A program made the position numbers and the translations under genes. Under the pieces are notes generated by a model. It did no database searches. It had not been told where the DNA came from and was given only the letters and a program-made list of their open reading frames with translations. 64,000 nucleotides of DNA from Streptomyces sp. NBC_00285 (GTDB lineage Bacteria; Actinomycetota; Actinomycetes; Streptomycetales; Streptomycetaceae), in NCBI RefSeq assembly GCF_036174265.1, contig NZ_CP108055.1, forward strand, positions 7,936,001 through 8,000,000, written 5' to 3'. Shown piece by piece: positions 42,856 through 50,811 of the stretch; within the stretch, counting starts at the first letter, position 1; the number at the start of each line of letters is the position of its first letter.

Positions 42856-43431
42856 ATGACGGAAGCGGCCGTCGGCATCTCCGTCTTCCTGGAGGACAAG
42901 GTGTCGTACGACCAGGCCATGGCGAGGTTTCGCACCCGTGCCGCGGCCTATGTGTACCTCGACTCCGACGGTGGTCTGCCGAAGACCGTGCCGAGCCAGA
43001 ACCTCAACACCCGCGACAAGATCGTCGGTTACTGGCAGGGGCGGTCCACCTTCGTCACCGGGCTCACCCAGGAGACCTGCCGGGACCTCAAGTACACCGG
43101 ATACGGCATTTCCGCGATCTCGCACGTCGCCGAGACCGGCCGGATCCAGGGACAGGACCTCTACGGCACCGACGTGGGCGAGCGGCTGCGGCAGGCGCTC
43201 GGGTTCCAGGCGAAGTACGAACTGGGGGCGGCCGTGCCGAGTTGGCTGTGCGGCGGGTCGCTCAAGCTCGGGCTCGGACCCGTCACCGAGGTCGGGTACA
43301 ACGCGCTGCACAACAGGCTGGGCATGGGCATGGCTGACAGGCAGACACTGGCCGCGCGGAACCGTCCGGCCGGCAGCGACAACCTCTTCGTGGCCTGGGA
43401 GACCCTCATTCACGGGGACGACCCGAGCTGA
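42856..43431 (+). pseudogene. Alginate lyase-family protein, N-terminally truncated (probable remnant)
   Basis: The 191-residue frame starting MTEAAVGISVFLED aligns to the second half of alginate_lyase domain enzymes: DKIVGYWQGRSTFVTGL, QETCRDLKYTGYGI with catalytic-region Arg/His positions altered (CRDLKYTGYG where the family usually has a CRDFGHTxYG form), and VAWETLIHGD. Family members normally have a signal peptide and 350-400 residues; here the first half is missing and the sequence before the ATG is frameshifted. GGGAG precedes the ATG, so a short product could still be made, but the missing half and the changed histidine argue against activity. Confidence 0.6.
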
Positions 43432-43507
43432 AACCGTTGAAGGCCGGGCGCCGTACGGTGATACTGGCGCCCGGTTCCACGGGCTCACGGTTCACGGGGG
43501 AGGACGC

Positions 43508-44200
43508 ATGACTCAGGTGGTCACGGACACCATGGTGCGGGTCGAGGACATCCACAGGTCCTTCGGCGAGGGGGCCGCCGCGGTGCACGCGCTGCGCGGG
43601 GTCTCCTTCGAGGTGCCGCGCGGCGAGCTCGTCGCCCTCAAGGGGCGCTCGGGCTCCGGGAAGACCACGCTCCTCAACATCGTCGGCGGGCTCGACCGGC
43701 CCGACCGGGGACGGGTCGTACTCGACGGGGTCGAGGTCGCCGGGCTGGACGAGGACGGGCTGCTGGCCCTGCGCCGGGACCGTATCGGCTTCGTCTTCCA
43801 GTCCTTCGGGCTCATTCCGATCCTCACCGCCGCCGAGAACGTCGGCGTCCCGATGCGGCTGCGCCGGGTGGACGCACGCGCGCGTGAGGAGCGCGTCGAG
43901 CTGCTGCTGGCCCTGGTGGGCCTCTCCGACCACGCCAAGCAGCGCCCGGGGGAACTCTCCGGCGGCCAGCAGCAGCGCGTCGCCATCGCCCGCGCGCTCG
44001 CCAACAACCCCGCCCTCCTCGTCGCCGACGAGCCGACCGGACAGCTGGACGCGGAGACCGGCCACGCCGTCATGGAGCTCCTGCGAGCCGTCGTACGCAG
44101 CGAGAACGTCACCGCACTGGTCGCCACCCACGACGCGACCCTGCTGGACCTCGCCGACCGGGTGCTGGAGCTGGGGGACGGGGAGATCGTGGGGGCCTGA
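43508..44200 (+). CDS. MacB/LolD-type ABC ATPase without adjacent permease
   Basis: A 230-residue ATPase with Walker A GRSGSGKTT, FVFQSFGLIP, signature LSGGQQQRVAIARAL, Walker B LLVADEPTGQLD and THD. These features belong to the MacB/FtsE/LolD group, which works with FtsX-like permeases to move lipoproteins or peptides. No permease gene is next to it: kdpD follows and the alginate-lyase remnant precedes. GGGGGAGGA precedes ATG 43508. Confidence 0.9.
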   Translation: MTQVVTDTMVRVEDIHRSFGEGAAAVHALRGVSFEVPRGELVALKGRSGSGKTTLLNIVGGLDRPDRGRVVLDGVEVAGLDEDGLLALRRDRIGFVFQSFGLIPILTAAENVGVPMRLRRVDARAREERVELLLALVGLSDHAKQRPGELSGGQQQRVAIARALANNPALLVADEPTGQLDAETGHAVMELLRAVVRSENVTALVATHDATLLDLADRVLELGDGEIVGA

Positions 44201-44461
44201 GCGCGTTCGGGTTCCTGCGCCCGCCGTGGGCGGAGGGCGTCACGCGGCTGTGGGGTGCGGGATACGGGGTGCGGCAAGGTGGGTCGGCGGTCGCTGTCCG
44301 GCGTGCACCGACTTACGACACCGAAGGGCCGCAGGCGGCCTCGCACGCGCGTCAGGGTTGCGTCAAAGACGGACCCCGGGCCGCGCCTGGGGCCGTTTGC
44401 CGGGATTGTTGGCCGTAGGGTCGACGCTGCGTAGGCGTAGTGACCGGAAGACAATGAGCCC

Positions 44462-47005
44462 ATGGGACGCGGCAGGCTATGGATCCACCTCGGTGCGGCA
44501 CCGGGCGTCGGCAAGACGTACGCGATGCTGTCCGAGGCGCATCGCAGGACCGAGCGGGGTACCGACTGTGCCGTGGGCTTCGTCGAGCACCACGGGCGGC
44601 CGCGCACCGAGGTGATGCTGCACGGTCTGGAAGTGATCCCGCGCAAGGAGCTGGAGTACCGCGGCTCCGTCTTCACCGAGATGGACGTCGACGCCGTCCT
44701 GCGCCGCGCCCCCGCCGTCGCCCTGGTGGACGAACTCGCCCACACCAATGTTCCGGGCTCCCGCAACGCCAAGCGGTGGCAGGACGTGGAGGAACTGCTC
44801 GCGGCGGGGATCGACGTGGTTTCGACCGTCAACATCCAGCATCTGGAGTCGCTCGGCGACGTCGTCGAGTCGATCACCGGAGTACGGCAGCAGGAAACCG
44901 TGCCCGACGAGTTCGTGCGGCGGGCCGATCAGATCGAGCTTGTCGACATGTCGCCGCAGGCGCTCAGGCGCCGCATGGCCCACGGCAACATCTACCAGCC
45001 GGACAAGGTCGACGCGGCCCTCTCCAACTACTTCCGGCCCGGCAACCTCACCGCCCTGCGCGAGCTGGCGCTGCTCTGGGTGGCCGACCGGGTCGACGAG
45101 TACCTCAAGCAGTACCGCAGCGACCACCGGGTCTCGAAGATCTGGGGTTCGCGGGAACGGATCGTGGTCGGGCTGACCGGCGGACCGGAGGGCGGGACGC
45201 TGATCCGGCGGGCCGCGCGGCTCGCCGAGAAGGGCGCCGGCGGTGAGGTGCTCGCCGTCTACATAGCCCGCAGCGACGGGCTGACCTCCGCCTCGCCCAA
45301 AGAACTCGCCGTCCAGCGCGCCCTGGTCGAGGGCCTCGGCGGCACCTTCCACCACGTGGTCGGCGACGACATACCGGCTGCGTTGCTCGACTTCGCGCGC
45401 GGGGTCAACGCCACCCAGATCGTCCTCGGCTCCTCCCGTCGCAAGACCTGGCAGTACGTCTTCGGACCCGGCGTCGGCGCGACCGTGGCCCGGGAGTCGG
45501 GGCCCGACCTGGACGTGCACATCGTCACCCACGACGAGGTCGCCAAGGGACGTGGCCTGCCCGTCGCCCGGAGCGCACGGCTCGGGCGAGCGAGGATCCT
45601 GTGGGGCTGGCTGGTCGGCCTGGCCGGCCCGGCGCTGCTGGCGATCCTCCTCAACACCGTCGACCTCGGTCTCGCCAACGACATGCTGCTGTTCCTGGCG
45701 GTCGTGGTGGCCGCGGCCCTGCTCGGCGGACTGTTCCCGGCGCTGGCCTCGGCCGCGGCCGGCTCGCTGCTGCTGAACTACTTCTACACACCGCCCCTGC
45801 ACCGCTGGACCATCGCCGACCCGAAGAACATCGTGGCCATCGTGATCTTCGTGGGCGTCGGCATCTCGGTGGCCTCCGTGGTCGACCTCGCCGCCCGCCG
45901 CACCCACCAGGCCGCCAGGCTGCGCGCCGAGTCGGAGATCCTGTCCTTCCTCGCCGGGAACGTGCTGCGCGGCGAGACCGGTCTGGAGGAGCTCCTGGAA
46001 CGTGTCCGGGAGACCTTCGGCATGGAGTCGGCGGCCCTGCTGGAGCGGGCGGGCGACGTCGAGCCCTGGACGTGCGCCGGCCGTGTCGGTCTCGGGCGGC
46101 CCGTGGAGCGGCCGGAGGACGCCGACGTCGACATGCCGGTGGGGGACCACATGGCGCTCGCGCTCACCGGCCGGGTGCTGCCCGCGGAGGACCGCCGGGT
46201 GCTGGCCGCGTTCGCCGCCCAGGCCGCCGTCGTCCTGGACCGGCACCGGCTCCAGGAGGAGGCCGACCAGGCCCGCACGCTGGCCGAGGGCAACCGGATC
46301 CGTACGGCGCTCCTGGCCGCCGTGAGCCATGACCTGCGCACACCCCTGGCCGGGATCAAGGCGGCCGTCTCGTCCCTGAGGTCCGACGACGTGGCATGGT
46401 CCGAGGAGGACCAGGCGGAGCTCCTGGAGGGCATCGAGGAGGGCGCGGACCGGCTCGACCACCTGGTGGGCAACCTGCTCGACATGTCCCGCCTCCAGAC
46501 CGGCACGGTCACCGCGCTCATCCGGGAGATCGACCTCGACGAGGTGGTGCCGATGGCGCTCGGCGGGGTGCCCGACCAGAGCGTGGAACTGGACGTCCCC
46601 GAGACCCTGCCGATGGTCGCCGTCGATCCGGGGCTCCTGGAGCGGTCCGTGGCCAACCTGGTCGAGAACGCCGTCAAGTACAGCCCGTCCGACACCCCCG
46701 TCTGGGTCTCCGCCAGCGCCATCGCCGACCGGGTCGAGGTACGGGTCGTCGACCGTGGCCCCGGCGTCCCCGACGAGGCCAAGGAGCGCATCTTCGAGCC
46801 CTTCCAGCGCTACGGCGACGCCCCGCGCGGTGCCGGGGTGGGGCTCGGGCTCGCGGTGGCCCGGGGTTTCGCGGAGGCCATGAACGGCACCCTCAATGCC
46901 GAGGACACGCCCGGCGGTGGCCTCACCATGGTGCTTACACTCCGGGCGGCGCATTCCGAACCGTCCGCGGAACGCTACGCAGAACCCGAAAGGCAGGCCA
47001 CATGA
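44462..47005 (+). CDS. kdpD: Sensor histidine kinase KdpD
   Basis: An 847-residue kinase. The N-terminal KdpD domain (1-210) has Walker A GAAPGVGKTY (11-20) and LVDELAHTNVPGSRN; a universal-stress-type domain follows (about 225-355). Four clustered membrane helices (DUF4118, about 380-470) precede a GAF-like region, the H-box AAVSHDLRTPLAG, N-box NLVENAVKYS and G-box GVGLGLAVA. KdpD responds to low potassium or ionic stress and controls KdpE. kdpFABC is not in the window. ATG 44462 has only a distant GGAAG. Confidence 0.93.
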   Translation: MGRGRLWIHLGAAPGVGKTYAMLSEAHRRTERGTDCAVGFVEHHGRPRTEVMLHGLEVIPRKELEYRGSVFTEMDVDAVLRRAPAVALVDELAHTNVPGSRNAKRWQDVEELLAAGIDVVSTVNIQHLESLGDVVESITGVRQQETVPDEFVRRADQIELVDMSPQALRRRMAHGNIYQPDKVDAALSNYFRPGNLTALRELALLWVADRVDEYLKQYRSDHRVSKIWGSRERIVVGLTGGPEGGTLIRRAARLAEKGAGGEVLAVYIARSDGLTSASPKELAVQRALVEGLGGTFHHVVGDDIPAALLDFARGVNATQIVLGSSRRKTWQYVFGPGVGATVARESGPDLDVHIVTHDEVAKGRGLPVARSARLGRARILWGWLVGLAGPALLAILLNTVDLGLANDMLLFLAVVVAAALLGGLFPALASAAAGSLLLNYFYTPPLHRWTIADPKNIVAIVIFVGVGISVASVVDLAARRTHQAARLRAESEILSFLAGNVLRGETGLEELLERVRETFGMESAALLERAGDVEPWTCAGRVGLGRPVERPEDADVDMPVGDHMALALTGRVLPAEDRRVLAAFAAQAAVVLDRHRLQEEADQARTLAEGNRIRTALLAAVSHDLRTPLAGIKAAVSSLRSDDVAWSEEDQAELLEGIEEGADRLDHLVGNLLDMSRLQTGTVTALIREIDLDEVVPMALGGVPDQSVELDVPETLPMVAVDPGLLERSVANLVENAVKYSPSDTPVWVSASAIADRVEVRVVDRGPGVPDEAKERIFEPFQRYGDAPRGAGVGLGLAVARGFAEAMNGTLNAEDTPGGGLTMVLTLRAAHSEPSAERYAEPERQAT

Positions 47006-47685
47006 CCAGGGTGTTGGTCATCGACGACGAGCCGCAGATCGTGCGCGCCCTCGTGATCAACCTCAAGGCCCGCAAGTACGAGGTCGACGCGGCGCACGAC
47101 GGCGCCACCGCGCTCCGGCTGGCCGCCGCCCGCCACCCCGACGTGGTCGTCCTCGACCTGGGCCTGCCCGACATGGACGGCGTCGAGGTGATCAGGGGAC
47201 TGCGCGGCTGGACCCGGGTGCCGATTCTCGTGCTGTCCGCCCGGCATTCCTCCGACGAGAAGGTCGAGGCGCTGGACGCGGGCGCCGACGACTACGTCAC
47301 CAAGCCCTTCGGCATGGACGAGCTGCTGGCCCGGCTCCGGGCCGCCGTGCGCCGCGCCGAGCCCACCGGGGGCGAGGAGGACGACGTCCTGGTGGAGACC
47401 GACGAGTTCACCGTCGACCTGGCCGCGAAGAAGGTCCAGCGGCACGGCAGGGACGTACGGCTCACGCCCACCGAGTGGCATCTGCTGGAGGTGCTGGTCC
47501 GCAACACCGGCCGGCTCGTCGGCCAGAAACAGCTCCTCCAGGAGGTGTGGGGGCCGTCGTACGGGACGGAGACCAACTACCTGCGGGTCTACATGGCCCA
47601 GCTGAGGAGGAAGCTGGAGGCGGACCCGTCCCATCCGAAGCACTTCATCACGGAGCCGGGGATGGGGTATCGGTTCGAGAGGTGA
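47002..47685 (+). CDS. kdpE: Response regulator KdpE
   Basis: A 227-residue OmpR-type regulator with phospho-acceptor D52 (VVLDLGLPD), VTKPF and the C-terminal winged helix. ATG 47002 overlaps the kdpD stop (ATGA). The last codons (ITEPGMGYRFER) are repeated as a relic 80 bases further on. With no kdpFABC nearby, it probably acts on a distant kdp operon and may influence the potassium genes following it. Confidence 0.93.
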   Translation: MTRVLVIDDEPQIVRALVINLKARKYEVDAAHDGATALRLAAARHPDVVVLDLGLPDMDGVEVIRGLRGWTRVPILVLSARHSSDEKVEALDAGADDYVTKPFGMDELLARLRAAVRRAEPTGGEEDDVLVETDEFTVDLAAKKVQRHGRDVRLTPTEWHLLEVLVRNTGRLVGQKQLLQEVWGPSYGTETNYLRVYMAQLRRKLEADPSHPKHFITEPGMGYRFER

Positions 47686-47705
47686 GCTGTGGGGTCGGCT
47701 GGGGG

Positions 47706-47725
47706 TCCGGGGGTCGTCCCCCGGA
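47706..47725 (+). terminator. Hairpin after kdpE
   Basis: TCCGGGGG / CCCCCGGA with loop TCGT, between kdpE and its tail relic. Confidence 0.55.
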
Positions 47726-47733
47726 GGGTGCAG

Positions 47734-47766
47734 CATCACGGAGCCGGGGGCGGGATATCGGTTCGA
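47734..47766 (+). repeat. Duplicated 3' end of kdpE (relic)
   Basis: The 33 bases at 47734-47766 match 47646-47678, the last codons of kdpE, at 30 positions. They encode ITEPGAGYRF in place of ITEPGMGYRF. The copy is not attached to any gene, so it marks a duplication or a recombination scar. Confidence 0.8.
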
Positions 47767-47806
47767 ACGCCAGTGCTGCGGGTACAACGCTGTCGGCGCA
47801 CCCCGG

Positions 47807-47812
47807 TACGCT
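47807..47812 (+). promoter_or_regulatory. -10 element of a probable leaderless transcript (OB-fold gene)
   Basis: TACGCT is followed by seven bases and then ATG 47820; no ribosome site is present. Confidence 0.45.
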
Positions 47813-47819
47813 TTCGGAT

Positions 47820-48218
47820 ATGAGTGCTGTCCCTCGTTCCGAGAAGCCGGTGGGCCGGTTCCGGCGCATGCTCGACCGGCTCTCCTCGTCGCAGGAGGAC
47901 CTGGAGTCCGAGGAGCTGCGCGAGGACACCGACACCACCGGGTGTACCCGGATCGGTGACTGCCACGACCGTCAGATCGTGACCGTTACTGGTACCTTGC
48001 GCACGGTCACTTTGCGGCCGCGTGCGGGCGTCCCGGCCCTGGAGGCCGAGCTGTTCGACGGCTCCGCCGCCCTGGACGTGGTGTGGCTCGGCAGACGCTC
48101 CATCGTGGGCATAGAACCGGGGCGCAAGCTGATCGCATCGGGGCGGGTCTCGATGAGCCGGGGCCGCCGGGTGCTGTTCAATCCGAAATACGAACTCAGA
48201 CCCCTCGGACGGGAGTAG
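47820..48218 (+). CDS. OB-fold nucleic-acid-binding domain protein
   Basis: A 132-residue protein. An acidic helical start (LDRLSSSQEDLESEELRED) is followed by an OB-fold (about 45-130) with RQIVTVTGTLRTVTLRP and RKLIASGRVSMSRGRRVLFNP. The type is found between dut/DUF3710 and DUF3159 in actinobacteria and is presumed to bind nucleic acid. It is followed three bases after its stop by DUF3159, so the two are coupled. Confidence 0.85.
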   Translation: MSAVPRSEKPVGRFRRMLDRLSSSQEDLESEELREDTDTTGCTRIGDCHDRQIVTVTGTLRTVTLRPRAGVPALEAELFDGSAALDVVWLGRRSIVGIEPGRKLIASGRVSMSRGRRVLFNPKYELRPLGRE

Positions 48219-48221
48219 CCG

Positions 48222-48986
48222 GTGACGTCTCTCGACAAGCCGACCGAAGACACGCAGGCCGACGACGCACGGGCGGTGACCGAGGCCGCCCTGTTCGAGG
48301 CGTTCGGCGGCGTCCGGGGCATGGTCGAGACGGTTCTGCCAGGCCTCCTCTTCGTCACGATCTTCACGATCAACAAGGACCTGCACCTGTCGGCGATCGC
48401 CGCGCTCGCGGTGTCCCTGCTGCTCGTCGTGGTCCGCCTGGTGATGCGGGACACCGTCAAGCACGCGTTCAGCGGTGTCTTCGGCGTCGCCTTCGGTGTC
48501 GTCTTCGCGATGATGACGGGCAATGCCAAAAACTTTTATCTGCCGGGCATGCTGTACACGCTGGGCCTGGGCCTGGCCTACGTCATCACGACCCTCGCGG
48601 GCATGCCGCTGATGGGGCTCATCCTCGGCCCGGTCTTCAAGGAGAACCTCTCCTGGCGCACGCGCAACCCGGGCCGCAAGAAGGCCTATGCCAAGGCCAG
48701 TTACGCCTGGGGCGGGATCCTGCTCGCCAAGTGCGCGATCCTCTTCCCGCTGTACTGGTGGGCCGACACCGCGCAGCTCGGCTGGGTCCTGATCGCCCTG
48801 AAGATCCCGCCGTTCCTGCTGGCCGTATGGCTGACCTGGGTCTTCCTCGCGAAGGCGCCGGCTCCGATCGACGTGTTCGCGGAGATGGAAGCCGCCGAGA
48901 AGGCGGAGGAGGAGCTCAAGGCCGCGCAGTCCGCGGAGCGTGAGGACACCGAGGCCGCGGGCGGGCGGCACCGGCGCGAGGCGTAG
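48222..48986 (+). CDS. DUF3159 family membrane protein
   Basis: A 254-residue protein with about six membrane helices and a charged C-terminal tail (about 220-254, Glu/Ala/Lys-rich, likely helical). The FEAFGGVRGMVETVLPGLLF start and WRTRNPGRKKAYAKAS loop are typical of DUF3159. The function is unknown; linkage to TrkA proteins in actinobacteria suggests ion transport, which is inference. GTG 48222 follows GGGAG. Confidence 0.88.
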   Translation: MTSLDKPTEDTQADDARAVTEAALFEAFGGVRGMVETVLPGLLFVTIFTINKDLHLSAIAALAVSLLLVVVRLVMRDTVKHAFSGVFGVAFGVVFAMMTGNAKNFYLPGMLYTLGLGLAYVITTLAGMPLMGLILGPVFKENLSWRTRNPGRKKAYAKASYAWGGILLAKCAILFPLYWWADTAQLGWVLIALKIPPFLLAVWLTWVFLAKAPAPIDVFAEMEAAEKAEEELKAAQSAEREDTEAAGGRHRREA

Positions 48987-48995
48987 TTACTTCCG

Positions 48996-49047
48996 TTACG
49001 ACGGCGAAGGGCGCCCCGCACACGCGGGGCGCCCTTCGCCGTCGTAA
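48996..49047. terminator. Long bidirectional terminator
   Basis: A perfect 24-base stem beginning TTACGACGGCGAAGGGCG with a four-base loop separates DUF3159 from the converging TrkA pair. Confidence 0.92.
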
Positions 49048-49059
49048 TCCTCGAAGGCC

Positions 49060-49737
49060 TCAGCTCGCCGTGTCCTCCCGGCGCACCGACAGCAGGTCCT
49101 CCAGTTGTTCCTCGCGGGCCTGGGCCGCCACGAACAGCAGTTCGTCGCCGGCCTCCAGGGAGTCCTCCCGGGTCGGGGTGAGGACGCGGGTGCCGCGGAT
49201 GATGGTGACCAGGGAGGTGTCCTCCGGCCACTCGACGTCGCCGACCTGCGTGCCGGCCAGGGCCGACTCCTCCGGGAGGGTCAGTTCGACGAGGTTCGCG
49301 TCGCCGTGGCTGAAGCGGAGCAGGCGGACCAGGTCGCCGACGCTCACCGCCTCCTCGACCAGGGCCGACATCAGGCGTGGCGTCGACACGGCGACGTCCA
49401 CGCCCCAGGACTCGTTGAACAGCCACTCGTTCTTCGGGTTGTTCACGCGTGCGACGACGCGTGGGACGCCGTACTCCGTCTTCGCCAGCAGGGAGACGAC
49501 CAGGTTGACCTTGTCGTCGCCCGTCGCGGCGATCGCCACGTTGCAGCGCTGGAGCGCGGCCTCGTCCAGGGAGGTGATCTCGCAGGCGTCGGCGAGCAGC
49601 CACTCCGCCTGGGGGACGCGCTCGACCGAGATGGCGGTCGGCGCCTTGTCGATCAGGAGAACCTCGTGGCCGTTCTCCAGCAGTTCGCCCGCGATCGAGC
49701 GGCCGACCGCGCCGGCACCGGCAATGGCGACCCTCAT
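49060..49737 (-). CDS. TrkA-type potassium-uptake regulatory protein (second of pair)
   Basis: A 225-residue RCK protein. An N-terminal Rossmann fold (GAGAVGRSIAGELLENGHEVLLID, split here: GAGAVG then VLLID) binds nucleotide; a TrkA_C domain (about 140-215) follows. It is the cytosolic gating subunit of a Trk/Ktr-type channel. The ATG shares a base with the stop of the first TrkA gene (TGATG). Paired TrkA genes of this type are known in mycobacteria as ceoB/ceoC. Confidence 0.9.
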   Translation of the reverse strand: MRVAIAGAGAVGRSIAGELLENGHEVLLIDKAPTAISVERVPQAEWLLADACEITSLDEAALQRCNVAIAATGDDKVNLVVSLLAKTEYGVPRVVARVNNPKNEWLFNESWGVDVAVSTPRLMSALVEEAVSVGDLVRLLRFSHGDANLVELTLPEESALAGTQVGDVEWPEDTSLVTIIRGTRVLTPTREDSLEAGDELLFVAAQAREEQLEDLLSVRREDTAS

Positions 49738-50408
49738 CAGTGACCGCCCTCCTCTTCGGGGCCCTCGGCGAAGGACGCCTCGACCTTCTCGATGTCGTCC
49801 GTACGCATCATCACGTGGACCAGGTCGCCCTCTTGGAGCACCGTCTGCGAGGTGGGCAGGATCGCCTCGCCGAGGCGGGTCAGGAACGCCACGCGGACGC
49901 CCGTCTCCTCCTGCATCCTGCTGATCTTGTGGCCGACCCAGGCGGTCGAGGCGTGCACCTCGGCCAGCTGGACACCACCGGTGGGATCGCGCCACAGCGG
50001 CTCCGCGCCGGACGGCAGCAGACGGCGCAGCATCTGGTCCGCCGTCCAGCGGACCGTGGCCACCGTGGGGATGCCCAGGCGTTGGTAGACCTCGGCGCGC
50101 CGGGGGTCGTAGATACGGGCCGCGACGTTCTCGATGCCGAACATCTCGCGAGCCACGCGCGCGGCGATGATGTTGGAGTTGTCGCCGCTGGAGACCGCCG
50201 CGAAGGCGCCGGCCTCCTCGATGCCCGCCTCGCGCAGGGTGTCCTGGTCGAAGCCGACTCCGTTGACACGACGACCACCGAAACCGGAGCCCAGTCGTCG
50301 GAAGGCGGTGGGGTCCTGGTCGATCACGGCGACCGTGTGCCCCTGTTGCTCCAGGGTCTGGGCGAGAGCGGAACCCACTCTCCCGCAGCCCATGATGACG
50401 ATGTGCAC
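49737..50408 (-). CDS. TrkA-type potassium-uptake regulatory protein (first of pair)
   Basis: A 223-residue RCK protein: GCGRVGSALAQ glycine-rich loop, acidic VIDQD end of strand two, and a C-terminal TrkA_C domain that in some relatives binds c-di-AMP. It should assemble with its partner beside a membrane potassium channel. No trkH/ktrB gene is adjacent, but a KimA-type importer gene is divergent. GTG 50408 follows GGAAGG. Confidence 0.9.
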   Translation of the reverse strand: MHIVIMGCGRVGSALAQTLEQQGHTVAVIDQDPTAFRRLGSGFGGRRVNGVGFDQDTLREAGIEEAGAFAAVSSGDNSNIIAARVAREMFGIENVAARIYDPRRAEVYQRLGIPTVATVRWTADQMLRRLLPSGAEPLWRDPTGGVQLAEVHASTAWVGHKISRMQEETGVRVAFLTRLGEAILPTSQTVLQEGDLVHVMMRTDDIEKVEASFAEGPEEEGGH

Positions 50409-50531
50409 GACCGTCCTTCCGGTGTCAATAGTTACTGCTCAGCCACATCAGGGTCTCAGACAGAGGCCCAAGCTACACACGGGCGTAGGACGACGGCACC
50501 CCTGTGCACGGTTGCCGTGTCCCGGCCCCGT

Positions 50532-50627
50532 TCAGCGTCGGCTGATGCTGCGGGCGCTCGCGAGGGTCAGGATTCCGAGGCCGACGAGGGTTGCCGCGGC
50601 GCCGATCAGCTCTGCGGACGTGTGCAT
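50532..50627 (-). CDS. Very small membrane protein (31 aa)
   Basis: A 31-residue frame: HTSAELIGAAATLVGLGILT followed by LASARSISRR, a single membrane helix with a basic tail. GGAGG sits four bases before ATG 50627, and codon use is normal for the genome. It lies between the TrkA pair and the KimA-type gene and could be a transporter-associated microprotein (inference). Confidence 0.55.
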   Translation of the reverse strand: MHTSAELIGAAATLVGLGILTLASARSISRR

Positions 50628-50797
50628 GGGTCCTCCGGGGCGGGGGCTTCGAGGGGCTGGGGGGCCTTCGGGGGTGGAGTCTTGTCATATAGACATGCGG
50701 ACCCGCCCACCTGCGGAATCCGTAGCCGGGACGGCCGCCGATTTCACCCGGAGAGCAGATGCGGGGTGCCGGGTGGTTGGGCGCCCGTTCGAACGCT

Positions 50798-50803
50798 TAC
50801 GCT
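50798..50803 (+). promoter_or_regulatory. -10 element of a probable leaderless transcript (KimA-type gene)
   Basis: TACGCT lies eight bases before GTG 50812, with no ribosome site between them. Confidence 0.4.
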
Positions 50804-50811
50804 TCACTGTT

